Of a stretch of DNA of 64,000 nucleotides, positions 43,305 to 51,818 are shown piece by piece. How positions within the stretch are numbered: the first letter of the stretch is position 1; each line of letters opens with the position of its first letter. Source of the stretch: Rhizobium leucaenae USDA 9039. GTDB lineage: Bacteria; Pseudomonadota; Alphaproteobacteria; Rhizobiales; Rhizobiaceae. Below the pieces are notes generated by a model that worked only from the letters and a program-made list of their open reading frames with translations, was not told the origin of the DNA and did not search any database. Both the position numbers and the translations under genes were made by a program. The stretch is taken from contig NZ_AUFB01000012.1 of assembly GCF_000426285.1 (NCBI RefSeq), forward strand, positions 124,001 to 188,000. The letters are read 5' to 3'.

Positions 43305-43560
43305 GGAGTCAGCCTTTCGGAAGGCATGCGTTTACGACTGCAGATCGGAGCTCGCATTACCGCCAGTCAGCATGCGCCAGATGGCTGTGACCATATTCGC
43401 GAGGGCTTCACCATGGATTTTCATCCGCGAGCGGCCGGCGCCTCGAACCGGATTTTCGTATGATCGAAGCGGATGCAGATGTCAAGATGAGGCATTGCTA
43501 CAGAGACGACGCTGTTCAGGCGGTCGGTGAGAGAGGGCGATATTGCGCCCCCTTCCATCT

Positions 43561-44007
43561 TCAAGCGACGAGATGATGCTCGATCTGATCGATGGGAAAA
43601 TTCGTCAGGTCCTTGGCGACCTCGGCCACGATCACTGCTTGCGAATGAGGCCCGAGATGGGGCCGCAGGACGCCAAGTGCGCGCGGCGGCGCAACGAGAA
43701 TGAGACGATTGATGCCTTTTTTCTGCACGAGCGCATCGACCTTGGCTGCGACACTTTTCAAAAATTCTGCGGCCGCCTGCTCGTGCCAATCCGTTTCTTC
43801 GACGGCGCTGCCTCCGAACCCTTCCGCCTGGTGCGTGCGGCCCGGTTTGTCTGCGCCGATTTCCCGATCGGGCGCATGCGGCTGCTGCATGGTTTCGCAT
43901 GTTCGCAAATCCGGATGCGGGCCGCTATCCGAACTCTTCAGAATCAGCGCCTTGGCACCGTCGCAAACGACAACCCATGTTCCTCGGGAAATTTTGATAT
44001 CGACCAT
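43561..44007 (-). CDS. Host attachment family protein
   Basis: A 148-residue protein of the host attachment (Host_attach, AtsE-like) family, first named from Agrobacterium attachment genes, although the biochemical role is unclear. Typical features are the N-terminal strand TWVVVCDGAKALIL, the middle linker with charged repeats and the C-terminal half LILVAPPRALGVLRPHLG. The family resembles eRF1-domain-3/ribosomal L7Ae-like folds. The ATG at 44007 has GAGG upstream; an ATG seven codons earlier is an alternative. No signal peptide is present, so direct surface adhesion is unlikely from sequence. Confidence 0.83.
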   Translation of the reverse strand: MVDIKISRGTWVVVCDGAKALILKSSDSGPHPDLRTCETMQQPHAPDREIGADKPGRTHQAEGFGGSAVEETDWHEQAAAEFLKSVAAKVDALVQKKGINRLILVAPPRALGVLRPHLGPHSQAVIVAEVAKDLTNFPIDQIEHHLVA

Positions 44008-44232
44008 CACGCCTGTCCTCAAGTTCATGGTGCGGTCAAAAAACCGCTGACGAAAAAGAACGTCTCATGACGCGAAGGGTTCAAAAAACACCCGTAGGGC
44101 TGGCGATATCGCCTAACTGGCTCAAAAACCGCCGATTCGTTAAAATTCGATTGGCTCGGTTGACGCTTAGGCAAAATCTCCGTGCAAGGTTGATGCGATA
44201 ACCGAGATGAATTCGGCAGCCTCCAACGGGGA

Positions 44233-44625
44233 ATGACAATGCTTCGCGCAACGCATCTGGCGAAAGTCAAATCCGAAGTCTACGAGCACAGGTGGGAACG
44301 CTTCTTCGTTCAGCGACCGGCCCGCATCATTGCCGTGCGCCCATGTCTGACGGGCATTTCGATCCGCAGCGCCGAGATCATCGACATTTCACAAGGCGGC
44401 GCCAGCTTCATCGTCGGCACCACCGTTGGCCTGCCAACACACTATTATCTGAACATACTCGGCCTCGCTTATCGCATCGGCTGCGCCGAAATCAACCGCA
44501 TGGACAATCGCGTCAACGTTCGCTTCATCAACCTCATCGAGCCGGAAACCTTGAGACGCGTCGTGCGCGCCGATTTCATGATCGGCAATGCCGAAGCGAT
44601 GGCCGCGCGAGGCCGGCGGCAATAG
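44233..44625 (+). CDS. PilZ domain protein
   Basis: A 130-residue single-domain PilZ-like protein. The second motif, (D/N)xSxxG, is present as DISQGGASF. The first motif, RxxxR, is not clean: the arginines before it occur as RPAR and RFFVQR spacings, so cyclic di-GMP binding is uncertain. The rest (YRIGCAEINRMDNRVNVRFI) follows the PilZ barrel. ATG at 44233 has GGGGA just upstream; a second ATG two codons later is possible. It is followed after 91 bases by an aminotransferase gene. Confidence 0.75.
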   Translation: MTMLRATHLAKVKSEVYEHRWERFFVQRPARIIAVRPCLTGISIRSAEIIDISQGGASFIVGTTVGLPTHYYLNILGLAYRIGCAEINRMDNRVNVRFINLIEPETLRRVVRADFMIGNAEAMAARGRRQ

Positions 44626-44716
44626 GCATAAGGATCGGGCTTTTCCGCTCTTGCAACGGCTCACCAAGCGCCTATGGTGCTGCGCCTTGCAACAGAATTC
44701 GGGAAAATGAGCCAGA

Positions 44717-45829
44717 ATGTCCGCCTTTTCGCGCTTTACCCCGCTGATCAGCGCCCTTCCCTCCACCGTGCCTTTCGTCGGCCCGGAAGCCCTCGAACGT
44801 CAGCGCGGCCTGACCGTCCAGGCACGCATCGGCGCCAATGAAAATGGCTTCGGCCCCGCCCTTTCCGTCATAGAGGCCATGCGAGAGCAGGCCGGCGATA
44901 TCTGGAAATACAATGATCCGGAAAATTTCGCCCTGAAAGGAGCGCTCGCTACCCACCTCGGCGTCCAGCCCGCAAATATCGCCGTCGGCGAGGGCATCGA
45001 CAGTCTGCTCGGTCTCATCGTGCGCATGGTGGTCGAGCCGGGGGCGCCCGTCGTAACCTCGCTCGGCGGCTATCCGACCTTCAATTTCCATGTGGCCGGC
45101 TTCGGCGGCCGTCTGGTGACGGTGCCCTATGTCGACGATCGCGAGGATCTCGACGGCCTGCTTGCGGCGGTAAAGCGCGAAAACGCGCCGCTCGTCTATT
45201 TCGCCAACCCCGACAACCCGATGGGAAGCTGGTGGGATGCCGAGAAGATCGTCGCCTTCGCCCGCGCCCTGCCGGAAAGCTGCCTGCTGATTTTAGATGA
45301 GGCCTATAGCGAAACCGGGCCGGCCAATTCTTTGCCGGATATTTCCGCACTGATCGACTTGCCGAATGCGCTGCGCACCCGCACCTTTTCCAAGGCGTAT
45401 GGCCTCGCCGGCGCGCGTGTCGGCTATGCCATCGGCGTGCCGGAGACGGTGCTGGCTTTCGACAAGATCCGCAATCACTTCGGCATGAACCGGCTGGCAA
45501 CGGCAGCCGCGCTCGCAGCGTTGAAGGATCAAGCCTATCTCGCGGAAGTCGTCGGCAAAATCCGCGCCGCACGGGAACATATCGGCACGATCGCCCGGAA
45601 CAACGGGCTTTCGCCGCTTGCCTCAGCCACCAATTTCGTCGCCGTCGATTGCGGCCGCGACGGGGCCTATGCGCGCGCCATCGTCGATGGCTTGATCCAG
45701 CACGGCATCTTCATCCGCATGCCCGGCGTTGCGCCTCTCAACCGCTGCATTCGCATCAGCGTCGGACCAAAGCGCGATCTCGACCTTCTGGCCGAAGCAT
45801 TGCCGAAGGTGTTGAAGGCGATCGGCTGA
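44717..45829 (+). CDS. HisC-like pyridoxal-phosphate aminotransferase
   Basis: A 370-residue fold-type I aminotransferase of the HisC/Cobc-like group. PLP-binding residues: Asn164 (FANPDNPMG), Asp194 (LILDEAYSE), Lys226 (TFSKAYGLAG) and a C-terminal Arg (RCIRISVGP) for the substrate carboxylate. It resembles histidinol-phosphate aminotransferases, but there are no his genes nearby, so it may act on another amino acid. The start has no strong ribosome-binding site (GGGAAAATGAGCCAGAATG). A hairpin terminator follows. Confidence 0.87.
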   Translation: MSAFSRFTPLISALPSTVPFVGPEALERQRGLTVQARIGANENGFGPALSVIEAMREQAGDIWKYNDPENFALKGALATHLGVQPANIAVGEGIDSLLGLIVRMVVEPGAPVVTSLGGYPTFNFHVAGFGGRLVTVPYVDDREDLDGLLAAVKRENAPLVYFANPDNPMGSWWDAEKIVAFARALPESCLLILDEAYSETGPANSLPDISALIDLPNALRTRTFSKAYGLAGARVGYAIGVPETVLAFDKIRNHFGMNRLATAAALAALKDQAYLAEVVGKIRAAREHIGTIARNNGLSPLASATNFVAVDCGRDGAYARAIVDGLIQHGIFIRMPGVAPLNRCIRISVGPKRDLDLLAEALPKVLKAIG

Positions 45830-45843
45830 CGCCGGAAACATCA

Positions 45844-45884
45844 AAAAACCGCGCCGGCCTTGTTTCCGGCCGGTCGCGGTTTTT
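45844..45884 (+). terminator. Intrinsic terminator after the aminotransferase gene
   Basis: A long stem: AAAAACCGCG plus CCGGCC pairs with GGCCGG plus CGCGGTTTTT, with one bulged T and a short loop. It ends in TTTTT and lies 15 bases after the stop. Confidence 0.85.
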
Positions 45885-45964
45885 CTGATAGTGGCAGCGC
45901 GCCTCTCCGCGTACTACCTGTCCCCTCTTTCGAGGCAAAGTCATCGTATTCCTGATGACGCGCT

Positions 45965-46228
45965 TCAGTGCGTGGTCATCCACTCGCGGGCGGCGCGCAG
46001 CGCTGCGGCGAGCTGCATCTTGGTCAGCGTGGCCGCGACGTCGGCGCGAAGCTCGGCGGCGCGGTCGCTGCCCTTGATGGCGGCGATGTTCAACCACTTA
46101 TGGGCGGCAACGAGGTCTGCCTGACAGCCCCTGCCGGTGGCATGGATTATGCCCAGCTCGCAAAGAGCTTCAGCGCTGTTGCCACCCATCATGGCCATTT
46201 CGGATGTCGGTATTTCGAAGCGTGCCAT
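45965..46228 (-). CDS. Sel1-like repeat small protein
   Basis: An 87-residue protein carrying one and a half Sel1-like (TPR-type) repeats: AEALCELGIIHATGRGCQADLVAAHKWLNIAAIKG, followed by a charged helix. Sel1 repeats mediate protein contacts. Small single-repeat proteins of this type are common in rhizobia and have no defined role. No signal peptide is present. The ATG at 46228 has only a weak GGG upstream. Confidence 0.75.
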   Translation of the reverse strand: MARFEIPTSEMAMMGGNSAEALCELGIIHATGRGCQADLVAAHKWLNIAAIKGSDRAAELRADVAATLTKMQLAAALRAAREWMTTH

Positions 46229-46687
46229 CGGTTCAATCCCTGTTTCAGTCTATTCGTTATCGACCCTGTTTTTCCTTCCGGACCTTGCCGTCTATCGCGG
46301 CTTATGATCCTTCCGGTCGGCGGGTTTGCCCCGCTCGTTTGATGGCTTCACTATCGCAGACGGCTTTCAAAAAACGGCTAAAATGCATGCTTAATTCGAG
46401 GCAAACAAAGTACAAATGCTTGGTAAACTTGGGATTTTGTTAAACATCGCTTCCCTTGCAAATTAAGGACTTTTGAGCGAGTTTTACGCCTCGTTAAGGT
46501 TTGGATCTAAACCCTTCGTTCACCACGAAAACAGCCGCTGAAATAAGGCTCGTTATTTTTTCGATGAGATCGGAAGGGCTGACCGGCAGGAAAATCTCGC
46601 CGGAAAGTGTATTTGCCTTTACGTCGGTATTGGATAACTTCGCCACGTCCGGGCTGTGGGGCCGAAGGACATTCGGGAGGAAAGATT
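46229..46687. other. Divergent intergenic region between Sel1 and DUF2147 genes
   Basis: About 460 bases, AT-rich in the middle (46380-46570). I see no credible gene; short open frames overlap the downstream start without a good ribosome-binding site. It presumably holds the promoter of the DUF2147 gene, which has GGGAGG at 46675-46680. Confidence 0.55.
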
Positions 46688-47026
46688 ATGATCCGCGCCA
46701 CCATTCTCACCGCAGCACTGCTCTTCAGCGCAGGCGTGGCCCTGGCCGACGAGCAGATCGTCGGCAATTGGAAGACGGTGGAGGGTGATACCGCCGCCAT
46801 CACGCCTTGCGCCGACAGCTACTGCGTAACGCTGAAGACCGGTAAATATGCCGGTCGCCAGATCGGCAAGATGCAGGGCAAGGACGGAGCCTACATGGGC
46901 GAACTTACAGATCCCGAGGACAACAAGACCTATAGCGGCTCGGGTACCGTAAGCGGCAAAACCGTGAAAATGCAGGGCTGCGTGCTCAAGATCTTCTGCA
47001 AGTCGCAAACCTGGACGAAGCTTTAG
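46688..47026 (+). CDS. DUF2147 family periplasmic protein
   Basis: A 112-residue protein with a signal peptide (MIRATILTAALLFSAGVALA|DEQ) and a small beta-rich domain: NWKTVEGDTAAITPC, VTLKTGKYAGRQIGKM, GSGTVSGKTVKMQGC and C-terminal LKIFCKSQTWTKL. Four cysteines in the mature part could form two disulfides. The pattern GxWxTxx...GxxVxxxGC-K-FCxSQxW matches DUF2147 proteins, which are periplasmic and of unknown function. The ATG at 46688 is decided by GGGAGG upstream and by the signal peptide. Confidence 0.85.
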   Translation: MIRATILTAALLFSAGVALADEQIVGNWKTVEGDTAAITPCADSYCVTLKTGKYAGRQIGKMQGKDGAYMGELTDPEDNKTYSGSGTVSGKTVKMQGCVLKIFCKSQTWTKL

Positions 47027-47117
47027 AAAGTACTTCGCCGGGCGAATGCGGAGCCGATCAATACGTGCTCCTCACGCTAAAGACCTTCGGTTCAAGGTCA
47101 AACACCCGGTAATATTT

Positions 47118-47156
47118 CTGAACACTGGATGAACCAGTGTCTCAGCACCTGTTCAG
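47118..47156. promoter_or_regulatory. Nested palindromes between DUF2147 gene and small membrane gene
   Basis: ACACTGG/CCAGTGT (47122-47128 with 47134-47140, spacer ATGAA) lies inside CTGAACA/TGTTCAG (47118-47124 with 47150-47156). The two overlap by three bases, so they form either alternative hairpins or a nested one. It could be the DUF2147 terminator or an operator for the next gene. Confidence 0.35.
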
Positions 47157-47208
47157 CCTGACCATGGCAAAACAGTGTCCAGGATAGGGCACGGGTAGAG
47201 CCAGGACA

Positions 47209-47385
47209 ATGAACACGATCATCATGGCGCGGCGTTTCGGCATCATCATGCTGTTTGCCGCCATCTTTGCGATCACATTTTCAATGGCGGTCGAACACAC
47301 CGGCCGCAGCGGTGCGCAATCGCATTTCGGCGCAAGCTTCACTTGCCTGCAAACAGGCAGCCCTTATTGCACGACGGTACAATAG
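47209..47385 (+). CDS. Possible 58-residue membrane-anchored small protein
   Basis: A short open frame starting MNTIIMARRFGIIMLFAAIF, a basic N-terminus with a long hydrophobic helix (residues about 10-26), followed by a polar tail with two cysteines (FTCLQTGSPYCTTVQ). AGGA lies five bases before the ATG. Composition and layout fit a secreted or membrane-anchored small protein, but no family is recognised, so it could be spurious. Confidence 0.45.
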   Translation: MNTIIMARRFGIIMLFAAIFAITFSMAVEHTGRSGAQSHFGASFTCLQTGSPYCTTVQ

Positions 47386-47505
47386 GTCCGACCTCGCCAA
47401 TTTCGACAGGCGAACTGCGAATCACCGTTAAAAATAGCTGCGAAAATCGGATACCGCGCGTTGCAACGTCGTTTGCTTGTTAAAGACGGCACTCTATAAT
47501 AGCGC

Positions 47506-49008
47506 ATGAGCAACCGAATCTCTCCTTTTTCACCCCTCGACATCTCTTCACCCAGTCCGTTTCAGCCGCGGAGCTTCGATGATCCTGCCAAGGCCGTAGA
47601 CGCTTTGACCGAGCTTTACGACCGCAACACGGCGTTCCTGATCGACAGCTTCACCAAGTTGGCCAAGGGTGCGCCGATTGCAGCGCGCTACCGCGCCTTC
47701 TATCCGCAGGTCAGCATCGAGACGACGAGCTTCGGCCATGTCGACTCGCGCCTTTCCTACGGCCACGTTACGGCGCCTGGCGTCTACACCACCACCATTA
47801 CCCGTCCGCAACTCTTCCGCCATTATCTGAAAGAACAACTGACGCTGCTGATGCGCAGCCACAATGTCCCTGTGGTCGTATCGGAATCGACGACGCCGAT
47901 CCCGTTGCACTTCGCTTTCGGCGAAGGTGCGCATGTGGAAGCGTCTGCCGCTGCCTTCGACGATATTCCGCTGCGCGATCTTTTCGACACGCCTGACCTC
48001 AACACCACCGATGACGAGATCGCCAATGGCGAATATATCCCGCCGCCCGGCGAGCCCTCACCGCTGGCGCCGTTTACTGCACAACGCATCGATTATTCGC
48101 TCGCCCGCCTCGCCCACTACACGGCGACCAGCGCGAACCATTTCCAGAATTTCGTGCTGTTCACGAACTATCAGTTCTATATCGATGAATTCTGCCACTG
48201 GGCGCGTGACCTGATGGCCAAGGGCGGCGACGGCTACACCGCCTTTGTCGAGCCGGGCAATATCGTCACGCCGGCCGGTTCCAGCCAACCGGAGGGGAAC
48301 CCGACCCCGCCACGTCTGCCGCAGATGCCAGCCTACCATGTGAAAAAGAAAGGCCATGCCGGCATTACCATGATCAATATCGGCGTCGGTCCATCCAACG
48401 CCAAGACGATCACCGACCATGTCGCCGTGCTTCGCCCGCATGCCTGGCTGATGCTCGGCCATTGCGCCGGGCTGCGCAACAGCCAGCGGCTTGGCGATTA
48501 TGTACTCGCCCATGCCTATATGCGCGAGGATCACGTTCTTGACGACGATCTGCCCGTGTGGGTACCGATCCCGGCGCTTGCCGAAGTGCAGGTGGCGCTG
48601 GAAGCGGCCGTTGCCGAGATCACCGGCTATGAGGGCTTCGAGCTGAAACGCATCATGCGCACGGGTACGGTCGGCACGATCGACAATCGCAACTGGGAGC
48701 TGCGCGATCAGGCAGGACCGGTCAAGCGCCTGTCGCAGGCTCGCGCCGTGGCGCTGGACATGGAATCGGCAACGATTGCCGCCAACGGTTTCCGTTTCCG
48801 CGTTCCCTACGGCACGTTGCTCTGCGTTTCCGACAAGCCGCTGCACGGCGAGCTGAAGCTGCCGGGCATGGCGACGGCGTTCTACCGGACGCAGGTCAAC
48901 CAGCATCTGCAGATCGGCATCCGCGCCATCCAGAAGCTGGCCGCAATGCCGCCGGAAACATTGCATTCACGCAAGCTGCGCAGCTTCTTCGAAACGGCTT
49001 TCCAATAG
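47506..49008 (+). CDS. amn: AMP nucleosidase
   Basis: A 500-residue AMP nucleosidase that splits AMP to adenine and ribose 5-phosphate, adjusting the AMP pool. The N-terminal regulatory domain (SIETTSFGHVDSRLSYGHV) precedes a phosphorylase-fold catalytic domain with GVGPSNAKTITDHVA, MLGHCAGLRNSQRLGDYV and ALDMESATIAANGFRF, the last containing the Glu/Asp expected for ribose binding and catalysis. The length fits the family. It probably has its own promoter in the AT-rich 120 bases upstream. Confidence 0.94.
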   Translation: MSNRISPFSPLDISSPSPFQPRSFDDPAKAVDALTELYDRNTAFLIDSFTKLAKGAPIAARYRAFYPQVSIETTSFGHVDSRLSYGHVTAPGVYTTTITRPQLFRHYLKEQLTLLMRSHNVPVVVSESTTPIPLHFAFGEGAHVEASAAAFDDIPLRDLFDTPDLNTTDDEIANGEYIPPPGEPSPLAPFTAQRIDYSLARLAHYTATSANHFQNFVLFTNYQFYIDEFCHWARDLMAKGGDGYTAFVEPGNIVTPAGSSQPEGNPTPPRLPQMPAYHVKKKGHAGITMINIGVGPSNAKTITDHVAVLRPHAWLMLGHCAGLRNSQRLGDYVLAHAYMREDHVLDDDLPVWVPIPALAEVQVALEAAVAEITGYEGFELKRIMRTGTVGTIDNRNWELRDQAGPVKRLSQARAVALDMESATIAANGFRFRVPYGTLLCVSDKPLHGELKLPGMATAFYRTQVNQHLQIGIRAIQKLAAMPPETLHSRKLRSFFETAFQ

Positions 49009-49058
49009 GAATGAGGGGGGTTTGGCCCGAGCCACGAGCTTAGATGTGAAATAGTTCC

Positions 49059-49089
49059 CCTGTCGCGAAACTCCGACTTTTGCGACAGG
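49059..49089. terminator. Hairpin between amn and the PCMT-like gene
   Basis: CCTGTCGC (49059-49066) and GCGACAGG (49082-49089) form a perfect 8-bp stem with a 15-base loop between convergent genes. There is no T tract in either direction, so termination is only a guess. Confidence 0.4.
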
Positions 49090-49130
49090 AATTTACCGAC
49101 GAGCTCAGTGCCCACGCTTCAATTTAGGAA

Positions 49131-50012
49131 TTATGCGGCAACTGCGATCGGGCCAACTGCCTGGTCTGAGAACCAGATGTCGCGGAAGACCGCAATTGCG
49201 CTTTCGTCCGGGTCCCGATCTTTGGTCAGCCATACGGAGCGGATGCTTCGTGCACCTGCATTGTCTGGCACCTTAAGGCCCAGGTGAGGGTCGCTTGCGC
49301 CAACACATGGAATGAACCAGGCCGGCATCAACGGCCGCGCAGAGAATTCCGTTTGGCCACGGGTGATCAGCATCGCGAAGGCAACATCTTCGCTGGGCCG
49401 CCAGGGAAAGATCATCCGACCGCCTGGACGCAAGGATTCGAGCCAGTGCACTGGCGGGGCCACCACGCCGGCATTCACGTAGATCAGGTCGGATGACGGC
49501 AGCGTCAGCACAGTCGCATCACCATGTCTTACCGAAATATCTTCGAATGGTGCGAGGTTCGCGCGTGCCTGCCCGGCAAGACGCTCATCGATTTCGAAAG
49601 CATACACGCGACCATTCGGAAGCGTCAGCATCGAGAGGATCGCGGTATAGTAGCCGGTACCAGCCCCGATATGGGTCACCACTTCTCCGCCCTGCGGATT
49701 GACGCTGCCAAGCCAGGCTGCATGCAACATGGGCTCGCCATTATTGATGCCCTTCGTCCGATCCAGCGCTACCAGGACGTTCTGATTGACATGCACCGGA
49801 TTGTCGCTCGGCGTTTCAATGTAGCGATGCCGATACGACTTCTTCCAGGGATGGACGGCGATATGCCAAGGACCGGGACCGAGGAAGGCTTCGCGAGGCA
49901 CAAGCTCGAAAATACGTTCGAACCGCTCATCCGGCGAGCCGGTGGCCACCGCCATCATCTGCGCATGAAACCGGCGGACTTCTTCCAGCACGACACCCGA
50001 TTTCCTTACCAT
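49131..50012 (-). CDS. PCMT-like SAM-dependent methyltransferase
   Basis: A 293-residue protein with the fold of protein-L-isoaspartate O-methyltransferases. SAM-binding motif I is VVTHIGAGTGYYTAILSML (about 112-130), followed by AFEIDERLAGQARANL. The length exceeds E. coli Pcm (208) because of an N-terminal extension and a C-terminal domain, as in other alphaproteobacterial PCMT-like proteins. It is not proven that it repairs isoaspartate. The ATG at 50012 is used; a GTG six codons upstream is possible. Convergent with amn. Confidence 0.8.
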   Translation of the reverse strand: MVRKSGVVLEEVRRFHAQMMAVATGSPDERFERIFELVPREAFLGPGPWHIAVHPWKKSYRHRYIETPSDNPVHVNQNVLVALDRTKGINNGEPMLHAAWLGSVNPQGGEVVTHIGAGTGYYTAILSMLTLPNGRVYAFEIDERLAGQARANLAPFEDISVRHGDATVLTLPSSDLIYVNAGVVAPPVHWLESLRPGGRMIFPWRPSEDVAFAMLITRGQTEFSARPLMPAWFIPCVGASDPHLGLKVPDNAGARSIRSVWLTKDRDPDESAIAVFRDIWFSDQAVGPIAVAA

Positions 50013-50297
50013 TGAGCATCTCTCGTTCACGATCTAAAACCACCAGGTCAAGCGAGCGCATCACCCGTTTTCCGTCATTTAGCCCATCCGCCTCTGTCGC
50101 GAGATCGTGCAAGCAAATTTGGTCAGGGCATAAGGGTAGTCGCAAAACGGACATTCGGTGCCCGTCGAGCGTGCAGGATGCTTCACAAAAATATTTTCGG
50201 CAAGGCAAACCAACTCACACTTTCATGCCTCAAGCGGATCGGCACCAATCTATGCTTGGCCTCCACATTTCGGTTAGGGCCTGGAATGCCCGGTCCC

Positions 50298-50528
50298 TTA
50301 TTCTTTCGCCGCCGGCATCAGCCGTATTTGATCGACGGCCGCTACCTGCGGCCGGTCGATCGTCGACGCTGCCATCCAGTTGAGGCCGAGGATCAGAACC
50401 GCGAAGGCGGCAAAGCCGATCGTGGTGCGAAGAACGACCTTGCCGAGATCTGGTGTCTCCAGCAGATCCTTCTCCGACAGTGTCTTCCTGCTCCAATAAT
50501 TCACCAATGCTGTTTCCAAGGTGTGCAT
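50298..50528 (-). CDS. Small single-span membrane protein
   Basis: A 76-residue protein with a charged N-terminal segment, one transmembrane helix (LRTTIGFAAFAVLILGLNWMAAS) and a short polar tail. AAAGGAGAG lies 6 bases before the ATG at 50528, a very good ribosome-binding site, so it is probably real. No family recognised. It is divergent from the DGPF/YciI cluster and may share its promoter region. Confidence 0.65.
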   Translation of the reverse strand: MHTLETALVNYWSRKTLSEKDLLETPDLGKVVLRTTIGFAAFAVLILGLNWMAASTIDRPQVAAVDQIRLMPAAKE

Positions 50529-50684
50529 GTCCGTCTCTCCTTTGGTGATGACGGAACCTTGTCGAGCGGCCCTACCCTTTTTCGACAGCGAAGAAATTTT
50601 TTGTCATGGTGCCCCTCGGGATGTCGATTTCCTTTCGGACCGCTCGTCTATTGCTGTCAGCAAACGGAAAGAGGAAACGCTGCG

Positions 50685-51044
50685 ATGAAATATCTTTGCC
50701 AGGTCTGGTTCGACGGCACGAAGTTCGATGCCATGACGCAGGAGGAAAAGCACAGGCTCGATTCGGATTCGCTCGGCTATGACCGTGATCTGATGGCGAG
50801 CGGCCAAATGATCCATGCCGAAGCGCTGCAATCGCCAAGCTCGGCGGTGACGGTGCGGGTCCGCAACGGCGAGACGTCGGTGACCGACGGCCCCTTCATC
50901 GAAACCAAGGAATATCTTGGCGGCTTTATCCTGATCGAGGCGAAAGACCTGAACGATGCGATCCGCGTCGCTGCGGGCATTCCGCTCGCCAAACTCGGCA
51001 GCATCGAGGTGCGGCCAATCTATTCCTTCGGCCCGGACATTTGA
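50685..51044 (+). CDS. DGPF/YciI-family protein 1
   Basis: A 119-residue YciI-like protein with a ferredoxin-like dimeric alpha/beta barrel fold. The family hallmark DGPF is at TSVTDGPFIETKEYLGGF. The ATG at 50685 follows GAGG; the longer open frame upstream is not conserved. It is the first of three consecutive DGPF proteins leading into an ECF sigma gene. ECF42 sigma factors are known to be encoded beside DGPF proteins and to control them; the enzymatic role of these proteins is not established. Confidence 0.88.
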   Translation: MKYLCQVWFDGTKFDAMTQEEKHRLDSDSLGYDRDLMASGQMIHAEALQSPSSAVTVRVRNGETSVTDGPFIETKEYLGGFILIEAKDLNDAIRVAAGIPLAKLGSIEVRPIYSFGPDI

Positions 51045-51054
51045 GGAGGCTACC

Positions 51055-51417
51055 ATGAAGTTCCTTTGCCAGGTCTGGTTCGATACCGCCGAGATCAGCA
51101 CGCTTTCCGAAGAGCAAGGACGAAAGCTTACGCAGGATTCGGTCGACAACGACAACCGGCTGCGCGAGAGCGGCCACATCATCGTCGCCAATGCCTTGCG
51201 CGAGCCGCAGACCGCCAAGACGGTGCGGGTGCGCAAGGGCGAGAGCACCGTCACCGACGGTCCCTTTGCCGAAATGAAGGAGCATCTTGGCGGCTTCGTA
51301 TTGATCGAGGCGAAGGATATGGAGGAGGCGATCAGCATCGCCGCCACCTTCCCCGTTGCCAAGTATGGCATGATCGAAGTCCGGCCGGCCTATGACATCC
51401 GGTTTCCAAACGAATAA
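51055..51417 (+). CDS. DGPF/YciI-family protein 2
   Basis: A 120-residue paralogue of the preceding protein (MKFLCQVWFDTAEI and MKYLCQVWFDGTKF align at the start; STVTDGPFAEMKEHLGGF carries the hallmark). GAGGAGG precedes the ATG at 51055, 10 bases after the previous stop, so the two are in one operon. Duplication within the operon is recent enough for the N-termini to remain very similar. Function unknown. Confidence 0.9.
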   Translation: MKFLCQVWFDTAEISTLSEEQGRKLTQDSVDNDNRLRESGHIIVANALREPQTAKTVRVRKGESTVTDGPFAEMKEHLGGFVLIEAKDMEEAISIAATFPVAKYGMIEVRPAYDIRFPNE

Positions 51418-51435
51418 GCATGGGAGGATAGCGAG

Positions 51436-51798
51436 GTGCGCTTCTTGTGCTTGATCTATACCTCCGCCGACGTCGACGGCACGCTGACCTCCACAGAGGT
51501 CGACGGCTTGATCGCCGAGCACTTCGCTTATGACCAGAGCCTGCGACGGAATGGCACGCTGATCCTCGCGGACGCCTTGGCGACGCCCGACAGGGCGATC
51601 GTCATCCGCCCGCGCGGATCGGCACTTTCCACAACGGATGGCCCCTTCGTCGAGACGAAGGAGCATCTGGCGGGCTTCTATCTCATCGAGGCTGCCGATA
51701 TGGCCGATGCAACGGAGATTGCCCGGCACATTCCCTCCGGCCGCCACGGCGCCATCGAGATCCGTCCGATCCGGATATTGACCCTTCCAGGCACCTGA
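51436..51798 (+). CDS. DGPF/YciI-family protein 3
   Basis: A 120-residue, more divergent DGPF protein (LSTTDGPFVETKEHLAGF). The start is a GTG at 51436 following GGGAGG and GCGAGG. It lies 18 bases after protein 2 and 20 bases before the sigma factor gene, completing a tight operon. This third member aligns closely with the DGPF proteins normally found directly beside ECF42 sigma factors. Confidence 0.9.
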   Translation: MRFLCLIYTSADVDGTLTSTEVDGLIAEHFAYDQSLRRNGTLILADALATPDRAIVIRPRGSALSTTDGPFVETKEHLAGFYLIEAADMADATEIARHIPSGRHGAIEIRPIRILTLPGT

Positions 51799-51818
51799 CA
51801 GGAGAGCAAGAGACCGCC

